This document shows, piece after piece, positions 25,216-33,891 of a stretch of 64,000 bases of DNA. Origin of the DNA: Streptomyces olivochromogenes. Its GTDB lineage: Bacteria > Actinomycetota > Actinomycetes > Streptomycetales > Streptomycetaceae. A program made the translations under genes and the position numbers. The notes beneath the pieces were generated by a model that worked only from the letters and a program-made list of their open reading frames with translations, was not told the origin of the DNA and did not search any database. The stretch covers positions 166,497-230,496 of the forward strand of contig NZ_KQ948458.1 in assembly GCF_001514115.1 (NCBI RefSeq), read 5' to 3'. The stretch's first letter is position 1. Each line of letters starts with the position of its first letter.

Positions 25216-26766
25216 GTGAAGTCAGTGAAGCGCAGGACAGTGGTCATGGGGCTCACGGCGGGGGCCGCGGTGCCGGCGGTCGGGTTCGCCTCCGGTGCGC
25301 GGGCGGCGAGCCGAACGTCCGCGGCGTCGTCCGCGGCGTCCACGGACTCCTCCCTGGTCTTCGATCCGAGCAGCTACACGGAGTTGACCACCAGCATCAC
25401 GGACACCACCGGCACCGCTCACGAGGTCGTCTACCACTTCTACAAAGTGGCCTCGTACGTGGCCAACCCGGTGGACGCCACCTACCAGTCCCTCAACGTC
25501 AGCGTTCCGGTGAAGATCGACGGAAGCGTCGTGGACGCGTCCGGCGCTCCCATCCTCTTCGCCAACCAGGTCGGCGGCTACATGCCGTCGTCCGTCGCGA
25601 ACGCCACCGGCATCGGCGCGGGCGGTGGGATGGGCCCCGGCGGCCCGGGCGGGCCCGCTCCCGCCGCCGACTCCGCCGCGAGCCGCCAGCAGCTTGCGCT
25701 CGCCGCCGGGTACGTCGTCGTGGAGCCGGGTGCACGCGGGCGGTCGCTGGTCGACTCCAGCGGGACGTACTACGGCACCGCGCCCGCCGCCATCGTCGAC
25801 CTCAAGGCCGCGGTGCGGTACGTGAAGTTCAACAAGGGGCGCATCCCGGGCAACGTGGACCGGATCGTCTCCGCGGGAGTCAGCGCGGGCGGCGCGCTGT
25901 CCTCGCTGCTCGGCGCGTCCGGCGACAGTCCGGTCTACGACTCCTACCTGCGGGAGCTGGGCGCGGCCGACGCGAGCGACGCCATCTTCGCCACCGGTGC
26001 CTGGTGCCCGATCACCGACCTCGAACACGCCGACATGGCGTACGAGTGGAACTGGGGCGCCAACCTGCTCAGCAGCGGCTCGGTCGTCGACCAGACCATC
26101 TCCAAGGCGCTGAGCAGCGCGTACGGCGACTATCTCGCCTCCCTGAGGCTGACGGCGAAGGGCTTCGGCACCCTTACGGCCCGCAACCTCGACGAGTACC
26201 TGGTCAGGACCCACCTGGAGCCGTCGGCCACCAAATACCTCGCGGCGCTGTCGGACGCGGACCGCGCGACCTATCTGGCCGCGAACTCGTTCATCACGTG
26301 GTCGGGCGGCAGGGCGGCCTTCTCCTGGGCCGACTTCCTCACCCACGTGGGCGCCCGCAAGAAGGACACCCCGGCGTTCGACGCCTTCGACCGGTCCGCC
26401 CCCGAGAACAACGAGTTCGGTACGGGGACCACCGCCGACCGGCACTTCACCCTCTACAGCCTGCGCCACGAAGAGGGTGCCAGTGCGCGCCTCGACAGTG
26501 ACATCCCCGCGAAGCTCCATCTGATGAACCCGATGTACCACCTCGTGGACAGGGTCAACGAGAACCGGTCGAAGCACTGGTGGATCCGCCTCGGCACCAA
26601 GGACAGCGACACCGCGCTCACCGTGGCGGGCAACCTCGCCGCCCGCCTGAAGAACCTCGGCGACGACGTCGACACCTCGTACTACTGGGACGCCGGCCAC
26701 GGCGCGGACAACGACCCGGGCGACTTCGTCACGTGGATCGCGACGGTGTCGGGCTACAGGTCCTAG
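25216..26766 (+). CDS. Tat-exported alpha/beta hydrolase, subtype-B tannase-like
   Basis: The 516-aa protein begins with a twin-arginine signal (VKRRTVVMGLTAGAAVPAVGFASGARA) and is therefore exported folded. The body has NQVGGYMPSS, the nucleophile elbow SAGVSAGGALSS (Ser223), and YYWDAGHGADNDPGDFVTWI near the end carrying the catalytic His. The layout resembles the subtype-B tannase family and related secreted esterases. A Gly/Pro/Met-rich loop lies about residues 134-150. The GTG start has GGAG 7 nt ahead. Substrate, probably an ester of aromatic or plant material, is inferred from family only. Confidence 0.8.
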   Translation: MKSVKRRTVVMGLTAGAAVPAVGFASGARAASRTSAASSAASTDSSLVFDPSSYTELTTSITDTTGTAHEVVYHFYKVASYVANPVDATYQSLNVSVPVKIDGSVVDASGAPILFANQVGGYMPSSVANATGIGAGGGMGPGGPGGPAPAADSAASRQQLALAAGYVVVEPGARGRSLVDSSGTYYGTAPAAIVDLKAAVRYVKFNKGRIPGNVDRIVSAGVSAGGALSSLLGASGDSPVYDSYLRELGAADASDAIFATGAWCPITDLEHADMAYEWNWGANLLSSGSVVDQTISKALSSAYGDYLASLRLTAKGFGTLTARNLDEYLVRTHLEPSATKYLAALSDADRATYLAANSFITWSGGRAAFSWADFLTHVGARKKDTPAFDAFDRSAPENNEFGTGTTADRHFTLYSLRHEEGASARLDSDIPAKLHLMNPMYHLVDRVNENRSKHWWIRLGTKDSDTALTVAGNLAARLKNLGDDVDTSYYWDAGHGADNDPGDFVTWIATVSGYRS

Positions 26767-26775
26767 CCTGGAGAC

Positions 26776-27985
26776 ATGGGCGGTGGCCTTGTCACGCTGT
26801 TCCTGGCCGGTGATGTGATGCTCGGCCGGGGAGTCGACCAGATCCTTCCGCACCCCGGCGATCCGAAGCTGCGGGAGTCGTACGTCAAGGATGCCCGCGC
26901 CTATGTGGAGCTGGCCGAGGCGGCGAACGGCGTGATTCCCCGCCCGGCCGGCTTCACCTGGCCCTGGGGCGACGCGCTGGACGTGCTCGCCGCGGTGGCG
27001 CCCGACGCCAGGATCCTCAACCTGGAGACCGCCGTCACGCGCAACGACGAGGCCGCGCCCGGCAAAGAGGTCCACTACCGGATGCACCCGGCCAACCTGC
27101 CCGCCCTCGTCGCCGCCCGTCCGCACGCCTGTGCCCTGGCCAACAACCATGTGCTGGACTACGGCCGCCGCGGGCTGGAGGAGACCCTCGACGCCCTGGC
27201 GGACGCGGGTCTTCGCGCGCCGGGAGCGGGGCGGGACGCCGACGAGGCCCGGCGTCCCGCGATCGTCCCCGTCACAGGCGGCCGGCGCGTCCTGGTCTTC
27301 TCCGTGGGGGTGGCCTCCAGCGGCATACCCCGCGGCTGGGCCGCCACGGCACAGCGCAGCGGGGTCGACTTCGTCGCCGAGCCGTCGGACGCCGCCGCGG
27401 CCGGGATCGCGACCCGGCTGCGTCCGGCCAAACGGCCGGGCGACATCGTGGTCGTCTCGGTCCACTGGGGATCCAACTGGGGCTATCTCGTCCCGCGTGA
27501 CCAGGTCCGCTTTCGGCCACGCGCTCGTCGACGGCGGCGCGGACGTCGTGCACGGGCACTCATCGCACCATCCGCGGCCTTTGGAGTCGTACCGGGGAAA
27601 GCTCATCACCCACGGCTGCGGCGACCTGATCAACGACTACGAGGGCATCAGCGGCTACGAGGAGTACCGGGACGACCTCCGGTTGCTGTACTTCGTCACC
27701 GTGGACCCGGACGGTGGCAGGTTCCACGAGGTGCGCATCGTCCCGATGCGGTCCCGGCGGATGCGGCTGGAGCGCGCGACGGCCGAGGGCTCGCGGTGGG
27801 TGCGGGACGTTCTGAGCCGGATCAGCCGGGCCTACGGCTCACGGGTCGAACTCGACCCGGACGGCACCCTCACCGTCCGCCCGGCTCCGGACCGTTTGGA
27901 CCGTCCGGACCGTTTGGACCGGACTACTTCACTCGGGACTCGAGGAGCTCACCTCACCCCGGGAGGCGACCATGAACTTCGCTGA
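26776..27985 (+). pseudogene. CapA-family (poly-gamma-glutamate synthesis type) metallophosphatase, single-base frameshift
   Basis: The first frame encodes LFLAGDVMLGRGVDQIL, ARILNLETAVTRN, ALANNHVLDYG and VVSVHWGSNWGYLVPRDQVRF, all hallmark CapA metal-site motifs. The second frame continues FGHALVDGGADVVHGHSSHHPRPLESYRGKLITHGCGDLINDYEG to the end. They are joined if one T is removed from TTT at 27511-27513 (CGC TTT CGG should be CGC TTC GGC). Nothing else is damaged, so this is a recent mutation, a sequencing error, or less likely a programmed shift. The end overlaps the next gene by 14 bp. Confidence 0.85.
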
Positions 27986-29300
27986 TCGAACCGACGCGGG
28001 CCGGCAGCTCGCCGCCCGGCTGCACCACCTCAAGGGCCAGGACCTCGTGGTCGTGGGACTTCCCCGCGGCGGCGTCCCGGTCGCCGCACAGGTCGCCGAG
28101 GCCCTCGGCGCCCCGCTCGACGTCTGCCTCGTGCGCAAGCTGGGGGTGCCCTTCCAGCCGGAGCTGGCCATGGGCGCCATCGGCGAGGAAGGCGTCCGCG
28201 TCATCAACGAAGAGGTGCTGCGGGGGACGGGCGTGACGGACCGTGCCCTGGCGGCGGTGGAGGAACACGAGCGCGGCGTCCTGAAGCAGCGGGCTCGCCG
28301 CTACCGGGGCGAGCGGCAGCCGGCCCGGTACGAGGGACGGACGGTCCTGGTGGTGGACGACGGGCTGGCGACCGGCTCCACGGCGCTCGCGGCCTGCCGG
28401 ATCGCACGCGCCCGCGGCGCGTCGCGGATCGTGCTGGCGGTTCCCGTGGCGCCGCACGACTGGTCGTCCCGCCTCGGAGGCGCGGCGGACGAAGGCGTCT
28501 GTCTGCACACGCCCCGGCTGTTCTACGCGATCGGCCAGTTCTACACGGACTTCGAGCAGACCAGCGACGAGGAGGTCATCGCCTGCCTGGAGCACAACCG
28601 CGCGGCGCACGCCACGTCCGACGCACCGTCGGCCGCGGGAAGCGCCTCCCCGGAGCACGCTCCCCCGCCCTATGAGGGGGAGGTCCTGATACCGGCCACG
28701 GGCGCCGCGCTCGACGGGCGGCTGACGGTACCGCGCGGCGCCCCCGGGGTCGTCCTCTTCGCCCACGGCAGCGGCAGCAGCAGGAAGAGCCCGCGCAACC
28801 GCTTCGTCGCCACCGGGCTGAACCGCGCCGGTCTCGGCACCCTTCTGTTCGATCTGCTCACCGAGGCCGAGGCGGTGAACCGGGACAACGTGTTCGACAC
28901 GGCGCTGCTCGCCCGCCGCCTGATCCAGGCGACCGAATGGCTGCGTGAGCAGCCCGGCATCCAGGACATGGGGTTCGGTTACTTCGGTGCCAGCACAGGC
29001 GCCGCGGCCGCGCTGTGGGCCGCGGCGGAGCCCTCGGCGGACGTCGCGGCAGTCGTCTCCCGCGGGGGCAGGCCGGATCTGGCCGGCGCCAGGCTGCCGG
29101 AGGTCAAGGCTCCGACGCTGCTCGTCGTCGGGGGCCGTGACCACGTCGTACTGGACCTCAACCGGCAGGCCGCGGCGCGCCTGAGCTGTGAGCATCAGCT
29201 GGCCGTCGTCCCCGGTGCCACCCATCTCTTCGAGGAACCCGGCACCCTGGAATCGGTCACCGAGCTGGCCACGGACTGGTTCCGCAGGCATCTCGCCTGA
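27972..29300 (+). CDS. Phosphoribosyltransferase fused to a dienelactone-hydrolase-like domain
   Basis: The 442-aa protein joins two enzymes. Residues 1-210 form a type-I PRTase: VVGLPRGGVPVAAQVA at the start and the PRPP loop VLVVDDGLATGSTALAA. Residues about 235-442 form an alpha/beta hydrolase: VVLFAHGSGSSRKSPRN (oxyanion), GYFGASTGAAAAL (nucleophile Ser341), VVGGRDHVVLD (Asp) and PGATHLFEEPG (His). The fusion occurs elsewhere in actinobacteria. The reaction of neither half is established. It overlaps the CapA-like frame by 14 bp, so the two were probably co-translated. Confidence 0.88.
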   Translation: MNFADRTDAGRQLAARLHHLKGQDLVVVGLPRGGVPVAAQVAEALGAPLDVCLVRKLGVPFQPELAMGAIGEEGVRVINEEVLRGTGVTDRALAAVEEHERGVLKQRARRYRGERQPARYEGRTVLVVDDGLATGSTALAACRIARARGASRIVLAVPVAPHDWSSRLGGAADEGVCLHTPRLFYAIGQFYTDFEQTSDEEVIACLEHNRAAHATSDAPSAAGSASPEHAPPPYEGEVLIPATGAALDGRLTVPRGAPGVVLFAHGSGSSRKSPRNRFVATGLNRAGLGTLLFDLLTEAEAVNRDNVFDTALLARRLIQATEWLREQPGIQDMGFGYFGASTGAAAALWAAAEPSADVAAVVSRGGRPDLAGARLPEVKAPTLLVVGGRDHVVLDLNRQAAARLSCEHQLAVVPGATHLFEEPGTLESVTELATDWFRRHLA

Positions 29301-29326
29301 CGCGATGACCCATGGGGCTGGATCGG

Positions 29327-29914
29327 CTACAGGTTGCCCATCGGCTCGATGTCCACCTTCACCGGTGTGCCCCAGATGCGCAGCACCTCGTAGTCCGTGA
29401 ACTCGTGGACCAGGCGGTAGGCCATGCCGGGGCGCGGGGTGCGGCGCTCCGCGGCGAGATACCGCTCCGCCTCGACGCGGTCGCGGCGCGGGGTGCCGCA
29501 CAGCTGCCACGCCTGCCCTGTCCACACCTCCGGCAGCCAGCGTTGCTGGGGCTGGGGGCGGTCGGCCCGCACCCCGTACCGGGACATCGTGCGCTCGGGT
29601 GCCTCGTCGGCGCCGCCGGGGCGGCCCTGCGGGAAGGCGTCGTTGACCTCGGTGCGGCGGGCGGTGCGCCGCCGTGTCTCGCAGAGCAGGCAGAGGTCGA
29701 CGGCGCCCTCGTCCACCGGGCCATTGGGGTGCTCGGCGCAGCGCGTCGTGGGCACCGCCGTCGTCACCGTCTCCTCCAGCAGGTCCAGCGCCCGCTTCAG
29801 GTCGGCCTTCACCTCGTGCAGCTTCGCGTCGGGCGTGTCGGCGTTCAGCGCGTCGCCGTGCTCGCCGAGCACGCGCAGGGCGCGGCCGAGGGCGGTCAGC
29901 TGTGCGTGGTTCAC
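29327..29914 (-). CDS. Conserved hypothetical protein, last gene of the mur operon
   Basis: I do not recognise this 195-aa soluble protein. It has a helical N-terminus (NHAQLTALGRALRVLGEHGD...DLKRALDLLEETVTT), a Cys/His cluster that could hold zinc (CAEHPNGPVDEGAVDLCLLC), and a C-terminal region with aromatic residues (RWLPEVWTGQAWQLCGTPRRDRVEAERYLAAERR...MAYRLVHEFTDYEVLRIWG). The GTG start overlaps the PTS gene stop (GTGA), so it is coupled to the MurNAc transporter. Function unknown. Confidence 0.75.
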   Translation of the reverse strand: MNHAQLTALGRALRVLGEHGDALNADTPDAKLHEVKADLKRALDLLEETVTTAVPTTRCAEHPNGPVDEGAVDLCLLCETRRRTARRTEVNDAFPQGRPGGADEAPERTMSRYGVRADRPQPQQRWLPEVWTGQAWQLCGTPRRDRVEAERYLAAERRTPRPGMAYRLVHEFTDYEVLRIWGTPVKVDIEPMGNL

Positions 29915-31419
29915 GGTGGTGGATTCCCTCCCGGGTCGGTGTCCTGCCCCTCCTTCGAAGAATCGCACACGCCACTGACAGTGCCCCTGACCGTCCTTGC
30001 GAGGCCGAAGAAGTACGTCGCCGCGAAACCCACCACGTACCCCGTCAGCAGCCCGCCCGCGTAGACCGCCGCCGTCAGGGCCAGTCCGCCCGTGCCCTTG
30101 AGCAGGGGGAACAGCGCCCAGCCCGAGGGGCCGATCGCCGTGGAGCCGATCTTGTCGCCGAGCATCGAGAAGAAGCCGACGAAGGCGCCGCCCGCCGCCC
30201 CGCCCGCGCAGGCGGTGACGAAGGGGCGGCCGAGGGGGAGCGAGACGCCGTAGATCAGGGGTTCGCCGACGCCCAGGAGCCCCGCGGGCAGCGCCGACCT
30301 GATCGTCGTACGGAGGGACTGGTCGTGGCGCAGGCGGACGTAGACCGCGAGTGCCGCGCCGACCTGCCCGGCGCCCGCCATCGCCAGGACGGGGAGCAGG
30401 ACCGTGTAGCCCTGCTGCTGGATGAGGGTGGTGTGCAGCGGGATCAGGGCCTGGTGCAGGCCCAGCATCACCAGGGGGAGGAACAGGCCGCCCAGGACCA
30501 GGCCCGCGAAGACGCCCGTGTGGTCGAGGAGCCAGTTCGCGCCCGTCCCGATGGCCGTCGACAGCTCGCCGGCCGTGTACATCAGGACGTAGAGCGTCAC
30601 CAGGCCGGTGAGCAGGACGGTGAGGGTGGGGGTGACGAGGACGTCGAGGGCTTCGGGGACCCAGCGGCGGCACCACTTCTCCACGTACGTTCCCAGGAGC
30701 GCGGCGGCCAGTGCGCCGAGTACCCCGCCCTGGCCCGGTGCCAGGGTCATGCCGAAGGCCGTCACCTTCGCGACCCCCGCGTACACGACGATCGCCGCCA
30801 CCGCCCCGCCCAGGACCGGGGTGCCGCCGAACTCCTTCGCCGTGTTGTGGCCGACGAACACCGCGATCAGGGCCATGAAGCCGGAGGCGATCGCGGCGAG
30901 GGCGGGGGTGAGGGAGGGCAGCCACCCCAGATTGACCAGCAGGCCGCCCAGGCCCGCGATGACTCCGCAGCCGATCAGGGCGGGGATCAGGGGGACGAAG
31001 ATGTTCGCGATCCGGCGGAGGAGGAGTTTGAGTGGGGTCGCGTTGCGCTGTTGCCGGGCGGCCTTCCACTCGGCGCCGCGTGCGGCCAGCGCGTCGGCCG
31101 TGCCGGTGACCGGCGCACCGGCCGTGCCGGTGACCGGCGCACCGGCCGTGCCGGTAACGAGCGCCTCGAACTCGGGGGTCACCCGTGTGACCGTGCCCGG
31201 CCCCAGGACGATCTGGAAGCTGTCGTCGTCCGCGACCACGCCCAGTACGGCGGGCAGGGACCGGAGAGCGTCCTCGCGTACGAGTGTCCGGTCCCGCAGG
31301 CCCAGGCGCAGGCGGGTCATGCAGTGGGCGACGGAGGTGACGTTCGCGGCGCCGCCGACCAGGGGGAGGATCGCGGCGGCCGTGGCGGCATGGGGGGTGA
31401 GGTCGTTCGTTGTGCGCAC
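29911..31419 (-). CDS. PTS permease EIIBC, probable N-acetylmuramic acid type (MurP-like)
   Basis: The 502-aa protein has an EIIB domain (about 1-90) with the phosphorylated Cys33 in NVTSVAHCMTRLRL, a linker, then the EIIC membrane domain with GVGEPLIYGVSLPLGRPF, the sugar-binding signature of the glucose/sucrose superfamily. It imports and phosphorylates its sugar using EIIA from elsewhere (Crr). Being downstream of murQ points to MurNAc. The linker has a 24-bp tandem repeat encoding VTGTAGAP (31097-31157). It lies 16 bp after murQ. Confidence 0.88.
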   Translation of the reverse strand: MRTTNDLTPHAATAAAILPLVGGAANVTSVAHCMTRLRLGLRDRTLVREDALRSLPAVLGVVADDDSFQIVLGPGTVTRVTPEFEALVTGTAGAPVTGTAGAPVTGTADALAARGAEWKAARQQRNATPLKLLLRRIANIFVPLIPALIGCGVIAGLGGLLVNLGWLPSLTPALAAIASGFMALIAVFVGHNTAKEFGGTPVLGGAVAAIVVYAGVAKVTAFGMTLAPGQGGVLGALAAALLGTYVEKWCRRWVPEALDVLVTPTLTVLLTGLVTLYVLMYTAGELSTAIGTGANWLLDHTGVFAGLVLGGLFLPLVMLGLHQALIPLHTTLIQQQGYTVLLPVLAMAGAGQVGAALAVYVRLRHDQSLRTTIRSALPAGLLGVGEPLIYGVSLPLGRPFVTACAGGAAGGAFVGFFSMLGDKIGSTAIGPSGWALFPLLKGTGGLALTAAVYAGGLLTGYVVGFAATYFFGLARTVRGTVSGVCDSSKEGQDTDPGGNPPP

Positions 31420-31435
31420 TCCACGAGGGTGCTGG

Positions 31436-32386
31436 TCAGCCCGTCGATGCGGCGAGCGCCGCGCGCAGATGGCCGTCGCTCTCCTCCAGAAGGCGGGCCG
31501 CCGTGGGCCCGTCCACGCCGCCGAGGATGGTGAGGATGGCGTTCTTCACCTCGCCGTCGGTGGCCGCGAGGGCCTGTTCGATCTCCTCGTCCGAGGCGCC
31601 GGTCGCGAGGGCGACGATACGGCGGGAGCGGGCCCGCAGCTTCTCGTTCGAGGCGCGGACGTCGACCATCAGGTTCCCGTACGTCTTGCCGAGACGGATC
31701 ATCGTGATCGTCGAGAGCATGTTCAGGACGAGTTTCTGCGCCGTGCCCGCCTTGAGGCGGGTCGAGCCGGTCAGCAGCTCGGGCCCGACGACGATCTCGA
31801 TGCCGTGCTCGGCCGCGGCGGCCAGCGCGCTGTGCGCGTTGCAGGACAGGCCGATCGTCAACGCGCCGCGCGCGCGGGCGTGTTCGACCGCGCCGACGGC
31901 GTACGGGGTGCGGCCGGAGGCGGAGACACCGACCACCGTGTCGTCGGGGGTCAGGGAGAGCCCCTTCAGGTCGGCCTCGGCCAGCTCCTTGGAGTCCTCG
32001 GCGCCCTCGACCGAGGTGACCATGGCGCTCGGGCCGCCCGCGATCAGGCCCACGACCTCGGACGGGTCGGTGTTGAAGGTGGGCGGACACTCGGAGGCGT
32101 CCAGTACGCCGAGGCGTCCCGCGGTGCCCGCGCCCGCGTAGATCAGCCGGCCACCGCGGGACATGCGCTCGGCCACGGCGTCGATCGCGGCGGCGATGCG
32201 GGGCAGCTGGGTCGCGACGGCCGTCGGCACGGTCGCGTCCTCGGCGTTCATGATCTTCGCGATCTCCAGCGTCGACAGCCGGTCGATCTGGGACAGCTCA
32301 GGACGGAACGCCTCAGTGGTCAACGTCTCCAACTCGGCCCGCAGGGAGTGGTAGTTGGAGGAGGCGTCGGCGGTGGAAAAGGACAT
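31436..32386 (-). CDS. murQ: N-acetylmuramic acid 6-phosphate etherase
   Basis: MurQ cleaves the lactyl ether of MurNAc-6-P, yielding GlcNAc-6-P and D-lactate; NagA, also in this window, then deacetylates GlcNAc-6-P. The 316-aa SIS-domain protein shows the family blocks LTTEAFRPELSQIDRLSTLEIAKIMNAEDATV, GGRLIYAGAGTAGRLGVLDASECPPTF, VVGVSASGRTPYAVGAVEHARARG and KAGTAQKLVLNMLSTITMIRLGKTYGNLMVDVRASNEKLRARS. The ATG at 32386 follows GGAAAGAG; the extension upstream is repeat sequence. Confidence 0.96.
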   Translation of the reverse strand: MSFSTADASSNYHSLRAELETLTTEAFRPELSQIDRLSTLEIAKIMNAEDATVPTAVATQLPRIAAAIDAVAERMSRGGRLIYAGAGTAGRLGVLDASECPPTFNTDPSEVVGLIAGGPSAMVTSVEGAEDSKELAEADLKGLSLTPDDTVVGVSASGRTPYAVGAVEHARARGALTIGLSCNAHSALAAAAEHGIEIVVGPELLTGSTRLKAGTAQKLVLNMLSTITMIRLGKTYGNLMVDVRASNEKLRARSRRIVALATGASDEEIEQALAATDGEVKNAILTILGGVDGPTAARLLEESDGHLRAALAASTG

Positions 32387-32431
32387 GACGAACGGCTCTT
32401 TCCAGTGCTGGGTGGTGAAGGCGCGCCCCTC

Positions 32432-32464
32432 AGGGGCGCGGGGAACTGCGCGACCAGCCACAAC
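32432..32464 (+). repeat. GCGCGGGGAACTGCGCG-family repeat, copy 4
   Basis: Core AGGGGCGCGGGGAACTGCGCG plus CGACCAGCCACAAC between rpiR and murQ. It is preceded by GCGCCCCTC, forming GCGCCCCT-C-AGGGGCGC, a short hairpin that could attenuate read-through from rpiR into murQ. Confidence 0.85.
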
Positions 32465-32516
32465 GGGCCCGCAGAGTGACGACGGCATCCAGTTCTTACA
32501 GGCTCCCAGCGGAGCG

Positions 32517-33440
32517 TTACCGCATACGGCCCCGAGGACTGTGGCGGTGCGCCAGCGCCTCGTACGACGCGGACAGCGCCGGCGCCGCCGTCTCGTACGT
32601 CCGCTGGGCGACCCCCACGAACAGACAGTCCACCACCAGCAACTGGCTGGTGCGCGACGACATCGCCGCGGGACGCAACTCGCTCTCGCGGGCCGTGGAC
32701 GTGGTGAGTATGTGGTCGGCGTACTGCGTGACGGGCCCGTCCGGGCGGCCGGTGATCGCGACCGTCGTCGCCCCGCGTTCGAAGGCGACCCGCAGCGGCT
32801 CGATGACGTCGCCCGTCGAGCCGGAGTGGGTGATCGCGATCGCCACGTCCTTGGCCCGCAGCTGCACCGCGTTGGTGACGGCGAGATGCGGATCGCTGTG
32901 CGGATGGGCTATGAGCCCGATGCGCAGCAGCTTCTGGGCCAGGTCCTGGGCGACGAGTCCGGAGGCGCCGACGCCGTAGATGTCGATCCGGCGGGCGGCG
33001 GCGAGCGCGGTGACGGCCGCGCCCAGCTGGACCGTGTCGAGCCCCGCCGCGGTGTCGGCGAGGGTCTGCTGCTCGTCGTACGCGAGTTTCGCGACGACGT
33101 CCGCGATGGGGTCGTCGACCGCGATGTCCGCGGTGACGGCGGGGGCGCGGCCCGACTGCTGCTGGGCGGCCAGGCCGGCGAGCGCGAGGCGCAGGTCGCG
33201 GTAGCCGGGGTAGCCCAGCAGGCGGGCGGTGCGCACGACCGTGGCCTCGCTGGTGCCGGTGAGCTCGGCGAGGCCGGTGACCGTGAGGGCCGCGCAGCCG
33301 GCCGGGTCGCCGGCGACGGCCTCGGCGACCCGTTGCATGGAGCGGGTCATCGACGGGGCCAGCGTCCGCACCTTGGCCGCGAGGGCGGCGGGAGCGGGCG
33401 GAGCCTCACCGGCGAAAATTTCCTTCACGTGTGGGGTCAC
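32517..33440 (-). CDS. RpiR-family transcriptional regulator (HTH + SIS) of the mur operon
   Basis: The 307-aa protein has an N-terminal HTH_6 domain (LAPSMTRSMQRVAEAVAGDPAGCAALTVTGLAELTGTSEATVVRTARLLGYPGYRDLRLALA) and a C-terminal SIS domain that binds sugar phosphates (RIDIYGVGASGLVAQDLAQKLLRIG, AIAITHSGSTGDVIEPLRVA). MurNAc-6-P is the likely ligand, given murQ downstream. I place the start at GTG 33440: it lacks a ribosome site, but a good promoter puts the transcription start at this codon, so the mRNA is probably leaderless. Confidence 0.92.
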   Translation of the reverse strand: MTPHVKEIFAGEAPPAPAALAAKVRTLAPSMTRSMQRVAEAVAGDPAGCAALTVTGLAELTGTSEATVVRTARLLGYPGYRDLRLALAGLAAQQQSGRAPAVTADIAVDDPIADVVAKLAYDEQQTLADTAAGLDTVQLGAAVTALAAARRIDIYGVGASGLVAQDLAQKLLRIGLIAHPHSDPHLAVTNAVQLRAKDVAIAITHSGSTGDVIEPLRVAFERGATTVAITGRPDGPVTQYADHILTTSTARESELRPAAMSSRTSQLLVVDCLFVGVAQRTYETAAPALSASYEALAHRHSPRGRMR

Positions 33441-33476
33441 TTGTGAAAGATATTTTCTGCTGGGGTATGCGGTCAA
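33414..33476 (-). promoter_or_regulatory. rpiR promoter with paired operator-like dyads
   Basis: On the minus strand TTGACC (33476-33471), 18 bp, TATCTT (33452-33447) form a good -35/-10 pair, with transcription expected to begin near 33440, the GTG codon. GAAAATTTCCTTCAC (33414-33428) and GTGAAAGATATTTTC (33443-33457) are inverted copies matching at 13 of 15 positions, 14 bp apart. Each is itself a weak GAA-TTC dyad. One covers the -10, the other the first codons, a layout suited to autorepression by the RpiR protein. Confidence 0.6.
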
Positions 33477-33495
33477 GGGTGCGCACAATGGGTGC

Positions 33496-33891
33496 ATGGA
33501 CCCCACCAGCCATCCCGTCAGCCCCTTGGAGCAGGCGTTGCACGCGGCCCGCGCCCTCGTTCTCGCCGATCTCGTCGCGGGTGAGGTCGCCGAGGCGGAT
33601 GTCGTCTCGCTCGTCGAGGACTCGGTGGTGCAGCGCCGATGGTGGGTCGAACAGTGGCCGGAGGGCGTCGGCTATGTGGCCGGGCTCGTCGCCCAGGACG
33701 TACAGGACGCGTTGCTGGAGCGGTACGGGCGGTGGCCGCTGTGTCCGGTCTGCGGCTCGGGCGACCCGCACGCCCTCGACGTCGAGCCGGAGCTCGGGCC
33801 CGATCCGCACTGGGTCTGCCACAAGGCGGGCGTGAAGGTCGCGTCCGTGGGGTGCCTGGGGTCGGCGACCGGCGAGATGCCGTCCTCGTGA
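33496..33891 (+). CDS. Conserved hypothetical protein with CPxCG-H zinc-like cluster
   Basis: The 131-aa protein is unknown to me by name. The N-terminal two thirds is helical (LEQALHAARALVLADLVAGEVAEADVVSLVEDSVVQRRWWVEQWPEG). The end has CPVCGSGDPHALDVEPELGPDPHWVCH, which looks like a small zinc site. It overlaps the next gene by 4 bp (GTGA) and diverges from rpiR. No strong ribosome site precedes the ATG at 33496, so it too may be leaderless. Confidence 0.75.
   Translation: MDPTSHPVSPLEQALHAARALVLADLVAGEVAEADVVSLVEDSVVQRRWWVEQWPEGVGYVAGLVAQDVQDALLERYGRWPLCPVCGSGDPHALDVEPELGPDPHWVCHKAGVKVASVGCLGSATGEMPSS

Noticed and set aside
27505..27520. Programmed ribosomal frameshift in the CapA-like gene
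   Set aside because: No classical slippery heptamer, downstream pseudoknot or in-frame stop arrangement; a simple extra T explains the shift.
25222..27633. 803-residue minus-strand frame under the Tat hydrolase and CapA-like genes
   Set aside because: Antisense to two motif-bearing genes; no ribosome site or recognisable fold.
19972..29300. Genomic island or integrated element spanning the variable region
   Set aside because: No integrase, tRNA boundary, direct-repeat ends or transposase seen, and base composition stays close to its surroundings apart from 24850-25060.
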